64,000 bases of DNA from Gammaproteobacteria bacterium (GTDB lineage: Bacteria; Pseudomonadota; Gammaproteobacteria; JAJPIJ01). The notes below the pieces were generated by a model. It made no database searches. It was not told where the DNA came from and worked only from the letters and a program-made list of their open reading frames with translations. Shown in pieces: positions 24,659 through 33,060 of this stretch (position 1 is its first letter; each line of letters opens with the position of its first letter). The stretch covers positions 186,001 to 250,000 of the forward strand of contig JAJVIQ010000003.1 in NCBI GenBank assembly GCA_022071965.1, written 5' to 3'. The position numbers were made by a program, and so were the translations under genes.

Positions 24659-25951
24659 TCAGGCCAGCAGCCGCCTGGCCTCGGAGATCTCCGCCTGGGC
24701 CTCGCTCAGGATCTGCTGACTGAGCGTTGGAGTGACGCCGGTGCCGGCAAGCTTTCTGAATGCCGGCAGGTTGATCATGCTGGGGATGTTGGGACGCTCG
24801 GGCTTGCCGAGGTAACTGTGGATCTGGGCGACGAGCACCACATCGGCGAGATCGGGTTCGGGGCCGGAGTCGCGCCACCAGTTCTCGCTCTCGTAGACGA
24901 CGGTGGTCATCTCCACGGGCAGACGCCATTCCTGCAGCACGGTGACGCCGGCCCGCACGCGTGTGGCCATCACGAGCTGCTCGAAGGTCGCCGGGTCGTC
25001 GATGAGCGAAGGATGGTTGGCGGCATAATTCAGGATGGGCAGCATGCCTATGTCGTGCAGCAGTCCGGCGAGCATCGCCTCCTCGACGTCGAAGCGCTCG
25101 ACGAGCCTGGCGATCACCATGCTGATGGAGGCCACCTCGTTGCTGTGCTCCCACACCGCGCGCATGCGCCGCCGCAGCTCCGGCTGCGTAGTCGTGAACA
25201 GGTTGCGCAGGGCGAAGGCCGTCACGAGCTGGCGGGTGGTCTTCGCGCCCAGGCGCATGATCGCCTGCGTGCAGTTCTGGATCGGCGAGGTGGCGCGGAA
25301 CAGCGCGCTGTTGGCGGCCTTCAGCAGGTTCGCCGTCAGCGCCGGGTCCTTGGTGACCACGTGCGCGACCTCGTTGACCGTCGCGCTCTCGTCGTCGATG
25401 AGGCGGCGCACGTTGACCGCCACCTCCGGGAGGCTCGGGAGGACGAAACCCTCGCTCAGCAGCGTGATCTCGTGCATGTGGACGACGTCCGAGACCGGTG
25501 CGCTGGTCGCGAATTCGTGCACCGAATAGTCCTCGTGCGACTGGGTGAGCATGTCGTGTATGTCGCCCAGCTCGGAGACATCGATGCGTATGCAGATGGC
25601 CGGCGTCACCGTCACGGCGGTGTGCTGGCGCGGCTTGAGCGGCGAGAGCGGATTGCGCGCGGCAGGGCTGCGCGCCACGACCGGCTGCAGCCGGCCGTCG
25701 GCCGCCTTCAATTCCACCGTTCCCTCGATGAGGCAGAACATCCACGGATCGTTGGCGCCCTGCTTGAACAGCGACTGGCGCGCCGGGATCTGCTCGATGT
25801 TCGCCTTCGTGGCCAGCACCAGCAGGTCCGAGGTGTCCAGGCTCTTGAACGGGTCGAACCACTGCAATGCCTCGACGATGGCGTCCAGGGCAGCGGGCGT
25901 GACCGGGGCCGGCGCGGCGGCAGGGGCGGCTTTACGGGTGATGCCAAACAT
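24659..25951 (-). CDS. Signalling protein with cyclic-nucleotide-binding and HDOD domains
   Basis: This 430-residue protein has an N-terminal cNMP-binding-like domain (about residues 30-150, FKQGANDPWMFCLIEGTVEL) and an HDOD domain (about 175-375, LPSLPEVAVNVRRLIDDESA, ANSALFRATSPIQNCTQAIM, LHDIGMLPILNY). HDOD domains are relatives of HD-GYP phosphodiesterases without clear catalytic residues and act in signalling, often in motility and biofilm control. The start at 25951 has GGAGG about ten bases upstream. It is a single gene beside regA on the same strand. Confidence 0.88.
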   Translation of the reverse strand: MFGITRKAAPAAAPAPVTPAALDAIVEALQWFDPFKSLDTSDLLVLATKANIEQIPARQSLFKQGANDPWMFCLIEGTVELKAADGRLQPVVARSPAARNPLSPLKPRQHTAVTVTPAICIRIDVSELGDIHDMLTQSHEDYSVHEFATSAPVSDVVHMHEITLLSEGFVLPSLPEVAVNVRRLIDDESATVNEVAHVVTKDPALTANLLKAANSALFRATSPIQNCTQAIMRLGAKTTRQLVTAFALRNLFTTTQPELRRRMRAVWEHSNEVASISMVIARLVERFDVEEAMLAGLLHDIGMLPILNYAANHPSLIDDPATFEQLVMATRVRAGVTVLQEWRLPVEMTTVVYESENWWRDSGPEPDLADVVLVAQIHSYLGKPERPNIPSMINLPAFRKLAGTGVTPTLSQQILSEAQAEISEARRLLA

Positions 25952-26095
25952 GTATCGGCGGTCCTCCAGCCCCCGTTGATACAAGAGTCGTGCCTATTTC
26001 CCCGCCCGTTAAGGATGCATCCGGAAGAGGCAGGAATTGCCGCGAGTTGCAGCGGCGACCATGCCGGGGACGCCTGCCGCCCAGGCCGCGACCGT

Positions 26096-26626
26096 TCAGT
26101 CCCGGACGGGGCGCTTGTGCAGCTTCCGCTGCAGCGAGCGCCGGTGCATGCCGAGTTTCCGTGCCGCCTCGGAGATGTTGCCGCCGCAGTCGGCCAGCAC
26201 GCGCTGGATGTGCTCCCACTCCACGCGCCCGACCGACGGCGGAGAGTCAGGAACCGGTGCATGCACGTCACCGGCCTGTCGCGCGAAGGCCTGGATGATC
26301 TCGTCGGCATCGGCCGGCTTGGTGAGGTAGTGCACCGCACCCAGCTTGATGGCCTCCACTGCCGTGGCGATGCTGGCGTAGCCGGTCAGCACGACGATGC
26401 GGATGCCGGGCTGGTCGCGGGCCAGCACCTCCACCACCGTCAGCCCGGAGGGACCGGGCATGCGCAGATCGACCACCGCGCAGTCGAAGCGCTGCGCCCT
26501 GGCGAGCGCGAGTGCCGCCGGGCCGTCGGCGGCACTCGCGACCTCGTAGCCGCGGCGAATCAGCGCCGCGGACAGCACGCTCCGGAAGGTCTCGTCGTCA
26601 TCGACCAGCAGCATTCGCCCGTTCAT
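26096..26626 (-). CDS. regA: RegA/PrrA/ActR-type redox response regulator
   Basis: This 176-residue regulator has a receiver domain with phospho-acceptor Asp53 (AVVDLRMPGP), the switch threonine in VLTGYASIATA and lysine in LTKPADADE. A short linker leads to a Fis-type helix-turn-helix ending GGNISEAARKLGMHRRSLQR. This C-terminus is almost invariant in the RegA/PrrA/RoxR family, which controls respiration, carbon and energy metabolism in response to redox state. It overlaps the regB stop by four bases (ATGA), so sensor and regulator are made together. The adjacent divergent soxCD operon is a plausible target. Confidence 0.92.
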   Translation of the reverse strand: MNGRMLLVDDDETFRSVLSAALIRRGYEVASAADGPAALALARAQRFDCAVVDLRMPGPSGLTVVEVLARDQPGIRIVVLTGYASIATAVEAIKLGAVHYLTKPADADEIIQAFARQAGDVHAPVPDSPPSVGRVEWEHIQRVLADCGGNISEAARKLGMHRRSLQRKLHKRPVRD

Positions 26627-27846
26627 GCGCTCAGCCCGGCGAGTGGAAGATCGATGCTGGCCACGGCGCCGCGCCCGTCCCCGCGGTTGCGCAGTTCAAC
26701 GTGGCCGCCGAGCCGGCCGAGCGTCGTGCGCGCGATGTACAGGCCCAGCCCCATGCCCTCGGCCTTGGTGGTCACGAAGGCCTTGCCGATTTCTCCGGCG
26801 AGGCCCGGCGGCACGCCGGCGCCGCGATCACGGACCTCGATCTTCAGCTTTCCGGCGTCCCAATGGCCGGCCACTTCGACGTTCGCCGGCGAGGCATCCG
26901 CGGCGTTGTTGAGAACATTGATCAGCGCCTGCGTGACCGTGCGATCGGCGAGGATCGCGGGCGCCGGCTGCGGTCCATCCAGCTTCACCATCGCCTGCAC
27001 CTCCGGGCGCAGCACGCGCCATTCGCGTACGACCGCCTCGAGATAGCGATCGATGGTCGTGCGCGCGCCGCCCTCGGCACGCCGCTCGCCGGCCTGCGCG
27101 GCCATGCGGCCGAGGATCTCCTTGCAGCGATCCACCTGCGTGCGCAGCAGGGTGAGGCCTTCGCGCAGCGCCTTTTCGTCATTCAGATCGTGCTGCAGCT
27201 CCCTGGCCAACACCGCCATGGTCGCGAGCGGCGTGCCGAGTTCGTGCGCGGCGCCGGCGGCGAGCGTGCCCAGTGCCATCATCTGCCGCGCGCCGGCAAG
27301 CTCGCGGTCGTGGGCGCGCAGGGTCGCACCGATGCGCGCGACGAAGAAGGCGACGATCCCGGCGCTCAGCAGGAAGCCGAGCCACATCCCCCACAGGTGC
27401 AGCGCGAAGTGATCGCCGTCATGCACCCATTGCAGGGTCTGCCGGTGGTAGAACATCAGCAGCGTATAGCAGCCGGCGGCGGCGGCGGCCAGGAGCCAGG
27501 TGTAGGCCGGGCGCAGGGTGGCGGCGGCGACGGTGATCGGCAGCAGGAACAGCGACACGAACGGATTCCGCGAGCCGCCGGTGAAATAAAGCAGCACGGC
27601 GAGCGCGGCGATGTCCACGCACAACTGCCTCATCACCACCGCCTCGGTGATCTGCCGGCCCGCACGCATGCCTCGCCAGCTGCGGATGGTGAAGGCGGCG
27701 AGCACGCCCATCACGATGGCGATGGGCAGCCAGGGGACGGTCGTGCCCGGGAGCAGTTGCACGGCGACGAGCGCCAGCACCTGTCCGCCCATCGCGATGG
27801 CGCGCAGCAGCAGCAGGTAGCGCAGGCACAGGCTGGTCAGGATCAC
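26623..27846 (-). CDS. regB: RegB/PrrB-type redox-sensing histidine kinase
   Basis: This 407-residue sensor kinase has six membrane helices. The loop GGSRNPFVSLFLLPIT matches the quinone-sensing GGxxNPF motif of RegB. The H-box is ALGTLAAGAAHELGTPLATM, and the ATPase domain shows NVLNNAADAS, DRGAGVPPGL and GMGLGLYIAR. RegB senses the ubiquinone pool and usually a redox-active cysteine near the H-box; in this protein a cysteine is present in QVDRCKEIL, matching the position of the known redox cysteine. It is the first gene of the regB-regA pair, divergent from soxC. Confidence 0.92.
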   Translation of the reverse strand: MILTSLCLRYLLLLRAIAMGGQVLALVAVQLLPGTTVPWLPIAIVMGVLAAFTIRSWRGMRAGRQITEAVVMRQLCVDIAALAVLLYFTGGSRNPFVSLFLLPITVAAATLRPAYTWLLAAAAAGCYTLLMFYHRQTLQWVHDGDHFALHLWGMWLGFLLSAGIVAFFVARIGATLRAHDRELAGARQMMALGTLAAGAAHELGTPLATMAVLARELQHDLNDEKALREGLTLLRTQVDRCKEILGRMAAQAGERRAEGGARTTIDRYLEAVVREWRVLRPEVQAMVKLDGPQPAPAILADRTVTQALINVLNNAADASPANVEVAGHWDAGKLKIEVRDRGAGVPPGLAGEIGKAFVTTKAEGMGLGLYIARTTLGRLGGHVELRNRGDGRGAVASIDLPLAGLSA

Positions 27847-27865
27847 GAGCCGATTCTATAACGCT

Positions 27866-27897
27866 GCGACAACCGGACGCATGCGGCACTTCGCCGC
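27866..27897. promoter_or_regulatory. Two RegA/PrrA-like sites between regB and soxC
   Basis: GCGAC-N5-GACGC lies at 27866-27880 and GCGGC-N5-GCCGC at 27883-27897, side by side in the 173-base divergent region. Both fit the loose RegA/PrrA consensus of GCGRC-like and GNCGC-like half-sites. They are nearer to regB than to soxC. In GC-rich DNA such motifs arise by chance, so this is suggestive only. Confidence 0.4.
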
Positions 27898-28019
27898 GTG
27901 CCCGGGGCCGGCGCCGCGGCGCCGGCACGAAAACCACCGCGCCGTTACCGAATTCACGGGGCACGGGCTGCCGGCATTTGGCGCTATGATGGCGGCGCGG
28001 ACCGCCACGCGGAGGCGCA

Positions 28020-29342
28020 ATGCGGGAGGACAACGACAGGAACTCATCGCTGCCGGGACTCGCGCACGCCGAGGACCTGATCCCGGTGGCAGGCGGCGGA
28101 CTGCTGCACCGGCGCGTCTTCCTGCGCCGCGGCGCCGCGCTGGCCGCGGGCGTGGCCAGCGGCGCCGCGCTGGCGGCCGCGGACTCCGCATCGCCGGCGG
28201 ACGGCACACTCACCACGCCGCCCTGGATGCGCAAGCCGGGACTGCCCTTCTCCAACTACGGCCGGCCTTCCGAGCATGAGCAGGTCGTGCGCTGGATCTC
28301 GGCCAACCCCGCGGTGCCCGGCAACGGCATCTCCTGGACGCCGCTGCACGAACTGGAAGGCACCATTACGCCGTCCGGCCTGCACTTCGAGCGCCACCAC
28401 AATGGCGTGCCGCAGATCGATCCGGCCGATCACCGTCTGCTCATCCACGGCATGGTGAAGCAGCCGCTGAAGTACACCGTGAAGGACCTGGCGCGCTACC
28501 CCATGCGCTCGGACCTCATCTTCATCGAGTGCGGCGGCAACAGCAACGCCGGCTGGCGCGAGGAACCCGCGCCACAGCCCGCCGGCTTCATTCACGGGCT
28601 GGCCTCCTGCAGCGAGTGGACGGGCGTGCCGCTGTCGATACTGCTGGAGGAGGCCGGTATCGATCCGGCCGCGACCTGGATGATTGCCGAGGGTGCGGAC
28701 GCGATCGCGCATGTCATGAGCCTGCCGGTGGAGAAGGCCATGAACGACTGCATCCTCGCGCTCTACCAGAACGGCGAGAAGATTCGCCCCGAGAACGGTT
28801 ATCCGCTTCGCCTCGTTGCGCCGGGATGGGAGGGCGTGCTCAACGTGAAGTGGCTGCGGCGGCTGGAGCTCACCGATCGGCCGGTGATGTCACGCAACGA
28901 GACCTCCCGCTACACCGAGCTCCTGCCGAGCGGCAAGGCGCGGCAGTTCACGTTCTGGATCGATGCCAAGTCGGTGATCATGGCGCCGACGCACGGAATG
29001 ACCATGCCGGGGACGGGCTACTACGAGGTGAGCGGATTGGCCTGGAGCGGCCGCGGCCGCGTCACCAGGGTCGAGGTCTCCGCCGACGGCGGCAAGAGCT
29101 GGGCCGATGCCGCGCTGCAGGAGCCCGTGCTGCCGCGCTGCTTCACGCGCTTTCGCATGGGTTGGCACTGGGACGGCGCGCCGGCGATCCTCAAGAGCCG
29201 CGCGACCGACGAGACCGGCTACGTGCAGCCGGAGCGGGACGCGCTCCTCGCCGAGCGCGGGCGCAACGGTTATTTTCACTACAACGCGATCGTCGCCTGG
29301 GAAGTGAGCGCGGACGGCAGAGTCACCCATGTCTACGCCTGA
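28020..29342 (+). CDS. soxC: Sulfur dehydrogenase molybdenum subunit SoxC
   Basis: This 440-residue protein is a molybdopterin sulfite-oxidase-family enzyme. A Tat motif (RRVFLRRG, residues 31-38) precedes a hydrophobic stretch, so the cofactor-loaded protein is exported. The sulfite-oxidase core includes DLIFIECGGNSNAGWREE, the molybdenum-ligand cysteine at residue 197 in LASCSEWTGVPL, and the C-terminal dimerisation domain (GMTMPGTGYYEVSGLAWSGR). SoxC with SoxD removes six electrons from SoxYZ-bound sulfane sulfur during thiosulfate oxidation. The remaining sox genes are not in this window. soxD overlaps the last codons. Confidence 0.93.
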   Translation: MREDNDRNSSLPGLAHAEDLIPVAGGGLLHRRVFLRRGAALAAGVASGAALAAADSASPADGTLTTPPWMRKPGLPFSNYGRPSEHEQVVRWISANPAVPGNGISWTPLHELEGTITPSGLHFERHHNGVPQIDPADHRLLIHGMVKQPLKYTVKDLARYPMRSDLIFIECGGNSNAGWREEPAPQPAGFIHGLASCSEWTGVPLSILLEEAGIDPAATWMIAEGADAIAHVMSLPVEKAMNDCILALYQNGEKIRPENGYPLRLVAPGWEGVLNVKWLRRLELTDRPVMSRNETSRYTELLPSGKARQFTFWIDAKSVIMAPTHGMTMPGTGYYEVSGLAWSGRGRVTRVEVSADGGKSWADAALQEPVLPRCFTRFRMGWHWDGAPAILKSRATDETGYVQPERDALLAERGRNGYFHYNAIVAWEVSADGRVTHVYA

Positions 29343-30021
29343 TCGCGCAGCGCCGCCACCTCCGGGGCATCCTTCATCGGGCCACGCCGACGCAGCTGCC
29401 AGGGGCGCTCACCGCGCCGCCGGTCCGGCTCCAATCCCGGCGTGGGCGCGCTCACCGCTGCGGCGTCCCGCGAGCGCGCTCGTCGTCCTGCTCGCCTGTC
29501 TCGCACCTTGCACGGCACGCGCGGCCGACGGCATCCCCGACAGCCCACGACTCGGCAGGCCGGCCACCGCCGCGGACATCGCAGCCTGGAATCTCAGCAT
29601 CTACCCGGACGGGACCGGCCTGCCCGAGGGCGACGGGACGGCCGCGCAGGGCAAGGAGTTGTTCGCTCAACGCTGCGCGGCGTGCCACGGCCAGGAAGGG
29701 ATCGGCGGCACGGCGGACGAGCTCGCCGGCGGGACCTCGCCGCTCGACAGCGAGCACCCGGACAAGAACATCGGCATGTACTGGCCATACGCCACCACGC
29801 TCTTCGATTTCATCCGGCGCGCGATGCCCATGGACAAGCCCGAGTCCCTGAGCAACGACGAGATCTACGCGCTCACCGCCTATCTCTTGCATCGCAACGG
29901 CATCATCGGGGAGGGCGAGACGATGGACGCGCGGACTCTGCCGCAGGTCAAGATGCCCAACCGCCACGGGTTCATCTGGATAGACGCCAAGGGGCAGCCG
30001 CAGCCCCATGCGTCCCCCTGA
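29329..30021 (+). CDS. soxD: SoxD-like c-type cytochrome, partner of SoxC
   Basis: This 230-residue protein carries one heme c motif, CAACH at residues 116-120, and a distal methionine candidate in RRAMPMDKPESLS. The segment AADIAAWNLSIYPDGTGLPE is typical of SoxD and sulfite dehydrogenase cytochromes. The hydrophobic export signal (ALVVLLACLAPCTARA) is preceded by about 45 proline-alanine-rich residues, longer than normal, so the true start may lie further in, although no good internal start is visible. It overlaps soxC by 14 bases and so is translationally coupled. Confidence 0.9.
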   Translation: MSTPDRAAPPPPGHPSSGHADAAARGAHRAAGPAPIPAWARSPLRRPASALVVLLACLAPCTARAADGIPDSPRLGRPATAADIAAWNLSIYPDGTGLPEGDGTAAQGKELFAQRCAACHGQEGIGGTADELAGGTSPLDSEHPDKNIGMYWPYATTLFDFIRRAMPMDKPESLSNDEIYALTAYLLHRNGIIGEGETMDARTLPQVKMPNRHGFIWIDAKGQPQPHASP

Positions 30022-30499
30022 GCACTGCGGTGATTCCTGATGCCGAAGTATCGGTAGGACGATCTCCCGCCGTTGCGGGACGAGCGAAAGCTCGATCGCG
30101 ATAGCGCTGCGCGCGGGCTCTTCCGCCTCGCAACTTCGCGCCGGGAGGACTTTCATATCTTCCCGGGCATCGGCCACGCCGCGTCCCGACCAGCAAGGGG
30201 CTGCACGACGCCGCTGGATGCGCGATCACGGGCAGACCGCCGTGCCTGCACCCTGTGTCATCGCACGTCCAGTTCCGTGATTCCGCGGCGTCGTCGTGCC
30301 GGCACGGTTTTCAGAAACGTGTAATTCCGGTAGCTTTCGATCGAGACGGCACGCCGTATCCGTCGGTGACGATTGCCGGCGGCCGGTCGCACGCGCTTGC
30401 CCGCGGTCTTCAGGGATCAGGACGTCCCGTATCGTAGCGGGCCGCCGGTTCATGAAACAGACATGGCTATCGAATGCCTGAAACCTTCCCGGGAGCCGA
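30022..30499. other. Non-coding region between soxD and the universal stress gene
   Basis: No frame here looks coding. A small hairpin, CGAGC-GAAA-GCTCG at 30081-30094, is nested in a longer imperfect fold (GTTGCG near 30072 with CGCAAC near 30135). The hairpin could end the soxCD transcript or form part of an unannotated RNA, but it has no T-run. The promoter of the stress gene must lie in the right half, though I see no clear elements. Confidence 0.4.
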
Positions 30500-30500
30500 G

Positions 30501-31358
30501 ATGACGCCGAAGACGATACTGTTTGCCACGGACCTCAGCCCACGATGCGATCGCGCGCTGGATCGGGCCACGTCGCTCGCCGCCCGGTGGCACGCACGCC
30601 TGATCGTGGTGCACGTGCTTCCGGAACCGACACCACTCACCGACATGCCGTCGTGGCGGCGAGCACCGGATCCACGGCAGGCTGCCTGGGAACGGGTGCG
30701 CCGAGATCTGCAAGGAGCCGGGGGCATCGAGATCGACGTCGTAGTGGAGCGCGGTGAACCCGCATCGCTCATCCCGCAGCTCATCGTATCCCTCCGTTGC
30801 GACCTCGTCGTGACGGGAATGGCGCGCGACGAGACGCTTGGCCGCATCTTGTTGGGCACCACGGTGGAGGCACTGGTCCGCAAGACGAATGTTCCCGTGC
30901 TGGTGGTGAAGTCCCGGCCCCGGGGTCCGTATCGAAACGTGGTTGTGGCAACGGATTTTTCAGAAGGTTCACGATGCGCACTGGAGACGGCACTCGCACT
31001 TCTGCCGGAGGCGCAGATCAGCGTTTTCCATGCCTATGGCGTCAACTTCGAGGGGCTCGTCGGCGACCGGCCGGCGGCTCGCGAGTCCGCGGCACGAGAG
31101 GCACAGGCGGCCGGTGAAGCCTTCCTCGCCGCCACACCGGCGGTGGCCGCCGCGCGGCATCCGATCCGGGCCGTTTGCGAGTACGGCGAGGTCGGCGCCG
31201 TACTTCAGGACTTCATCGAGACTCGCGGCGCCGAGCTGGCGGTCCTGGGAACCGAGGGGCGCAGCGGCCTCGCGGGCGTGCTGCTGGGCAGCGTCGCACA
31301 ACGCCTGCTCGCTTACCTGGCGGCTGACGTACTGGCCGTGCGCCGGCAACGAGATTGA
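30501..31358 (+). CDS. Universal stress protein with two UspA domains
   Basis: This 285-residue protein contains two tandem UspA domains: TPKTILFATDLSPRCDRALD to LLGTTVEALVRKTNVPVLVV, and YRNVVVATDFSEGSRCALET to SGLAGVLLGSVAQRLLAYLA. The second ends with the G-2x-G-9x-G-S type ATP-binding loop. Such proteins support survival in stress or stationary phase. I chose ATG 30501 with GGGAG five bases upstream over ATG 30474, which lacks a ribosome site. A cation exchanger gene begins 17 bases downstream, probably in the same operon. Confidence 0.9.
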   Translation: MTPKTILFATDLSPRCDRALDRATSLAARWHARLIVVHVLPEPTPLTDMPSWRRAPDPRQAAWERVRRDLQGAGGIEIDVVVERGEPASLIPQLIVSLRCDLVVTGMARDETLGRILLGTTVEALVRKTNVPVLVVKSRPRGPYRNVVVATDFSEGSRCALETALALLPEAQISVFHAYGVNFEGLVGDRPAARESAAREAQAAGEAFLAATPAVAAARHPIRAVCEYGEVGAVLQDFIETRGAELAVLGTEGRSGLAGVLLGSVAQRLLAYLAADVLAVRRQRD

Positions 31359-31375
31359 GAGGCGGCGGACGATCA

Positions 31376-32362
31376 TTGGACATCAACGGGTTGGCTGTTT
31401 TCATCACGGGCCTCGCCGTTCTCATTGTCGGGGCGGAACTGCTGGTGAGCGGGGGTTCACGACTGGCGTTGTCGCTCGGCGTGAAGCCGCTGGTGCTCGG
31501 CCTGACGGTCGTCGCGGTCGGCACCAGCACGCCCGAGCTGGCGGTCGGCATCACTGCCAGTTGGGAGGGAAGCGGTTCGCTGGCGGTGGGCAACATCGCC
31601 GGCACCAACGTGGTCAATATCCTGTTCATCCTGGGCCTGAGCGCGCTGCTGCGCCCCCTGCCGCTGCATCTGCAGACCATCAGGCTCGACCTTCCGATGA
31701 TGATCGCGGCAGCAGGCCTGATGACCGCGTTCGCGTGGGACGGCGTGCTCTCCCGCCTGGACGGGAGCGTGATGCTCTGCGCGGCCATCCTCTACACCGT
31801 GGCGCTCGTCCGCAGGGCGGCCGGCGAGAGCCAGGCCGTGAAGGATGAGTTCCAGGACATGTTCGGCGACGACGGTCGCAAGGCGGGCCCGGCCGTCGCG
31901 CGCATGCGCGCTGCCAACGCCGCGCTCCTTGCCGCCGGCATACTGCTCTCGGTGCTCGGCGCCCATTGGCTGGTCAGTGGTGCGGTCGACATCGCGCGCA
32001 GGCTGGGGGCATCGGAGGCCTTTATCGGCCTCACCATCGTGGCCATCGGAACCTCGGGCCCGGAGCTGGTCACCACCATGATCGCCACCATCAGGGACGA
32101 GCGCGACGTCGCCATCGGCAACCTCCTCGGCAGCAGCATCTACAACATCGTGGCGATTCTGCCGATCACCTGCCTCGTTGCTCCCGTCGGAATACCGGTC
32201 GAGCCGCGTCTGCTGTTGTTCGACATCCCCCTGATGGCCGGTGCCGCGCTCCTCTGCGTGCCGGTCTTCATGACCGGCAGGCGCGTCTCCAGGGTCGAGG
32301 GCGGCGTATTCGTGGCGCTGTACCTGGGCTACCTGTCGTCACTGACCTACGTCCGCCCCTGA
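31376..32362 (+). CDS. Calcium/sodium antiporter of the CaCA family (YrbG-like)
   Basis: This 328-residue inner-membrane exchanger has two homologous halves of about five helices each. The alpha-repeats, with their ion-binding glutamates, read VVAVGTSTPELAVGITA in the first half and IVAIGTSGPELVTTMIATIR in the second, each followed by GN(I/L)xGxxxxN (AVGNIAGTNVVNIL and AIGNLLGSSIYNIV). It would exchange Ca2+ for Na+ or H+. The likely start is TTG 31376, since the frame has no good ATG and GGCGGCGGA lies upstream; a TTG at 31355 is an alternative. Confidence 0.88.
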   Translation: MDINGLAVFITGLAVLIVGAELLVSGGSRLALSLGVKPLVLGLTVVAVGTSTPELAVGITASWEGSGSLAVGNIAGTNVVNILFILGLSALLRPLPLHLQTIRLDLPMMIAAAGLMTAFAWDGVLSRLDGSVMLCAAILYTVALVRRAAGESQAVKDEFQDMFGDDGRKAGPAVARMRAANAALLAAGILLSVLGAHWLVSGAVDIARRLGASEAFIGLTIVAIGTSGPELVTTMIATIRDERDVAIGNLLGSSIYNIVAILPITCLVAPVGIPVEPRLLLFDIPLMAGAALLCVPVFMTGRRVSRVEGGVFVALYLGYLSSLTYVRP

Positions 32363-32468
32363 CCCCGGCAGCCCGTGCCAGCCGCCGCGCCGCCACCGGC
32401 AGGCAGACGCCGGCGGTGCGCGCGATCGCGAGTGGACCGGTGCGGATGGACGCGCCGGCGCCTTCGGG

Positions 32469-32687
32469 TTACCGGCGGCCCCGTTCCCAGTGAAACCTGT
32501 GCAGCACCCGATGCAGCACCGGGGTCAGGATCAGGCCTGCGGCGATCGAAAAGACCAGACCCGCATACAGCGCATAGCACCCGAGGAACAGCTTGCCGCC
32601 ATCCGTCCGGGGCGCGTCGATGGGGCCCATGCCGCCGAGAAGCATGGCGGCGTTCAGGAATGCATCGCGCCACGCAAGATGTTCGAG
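32469..32687 (-). pseudogene. 5'-truncated two-helix membrane protein relic
   Basis: The frame ending at 32469 reads LEHLAWRDAFLNAAMLLGGM, then a LFLGCYALYAGLVFSIAAGL helix and LTPVLHRVLHRFHWE. This resembles the C-terminal part of a small proteobacterial membrane protein whose first helix should precede EHLAW. That helix and its start codon are missing; upstream sequence on this strand has no family resemblance. The truncation point lies next to the truncated start of a divergent MerR-family relic, suggesting one deletion removed both gene heads. Confidence 0.55.
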
Positions 32688-32723
32688 TTGTCCCGGTGGC
32701 GGAACCACCGGGGTTCGGCGCGT

Positions 32724-32870
32724 GACATCAGGCGGCTTGCAGCGGGGCATCTCGCGGAGATCGAGGCAGGGATTGCCGAGCTGCAGTCGATCTCGACCAT
32801 CCTCGTCCACCTGCTCGCGCGCTCCCACGGCGGCACGCGCGCGGATAGTCCCATACTCCGTGACCTGCAG
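32724..32870 (+). pseudogene. MerR-family regulator relic, C-terminal part only
   Basis: The frame reads IRRLAAGHLAEIEAGIAELQ, then ILVHLLARSHGG and SPILRDLQ. This is the dimerisation helix and metal-loop end of MerR/CueR/ZntR-type regulators, which normally read CHGx..CPI. The helix-turn-helix is absent and both usual loop cysteines are replaced (SHGG, SPI). There is no start codon in frame with a ribosome site. It is a fragment, not a working regulator. Confidence 0.5.
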
Positions 32871-33060
32871 GTCGGCGGGCACATCGAGGCGGTACCGGCC
32901 GCACGGAGGTCGAGGCGAACGCCGAGTCGTGGCCCGAAGGCATCGACGCGGCGAGCGCGCCGGCAGCAATGCCGCTGACGCGCGACGACCTGGACAACGC
33001 CTCGCCCATGGCGAGAAGGAGATCGTCCGGCTAACGGAGTTGACCAGGAAACCCGAGCGG

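Noticed and set aside
24548-27046. 832-residue plus-strand open frame
   Set aside because: It is antisense to the HDOD protein, regA and regB, all with clear motifs; its composition is typical of GC-rich shadow frames.
30072-30140. Possible structured RNA between soxD and the stress gene
   Set aside because: Only a five-pair hairpin and a weak outer stem are visible; no known riboswitch or small RNA pattern fits.
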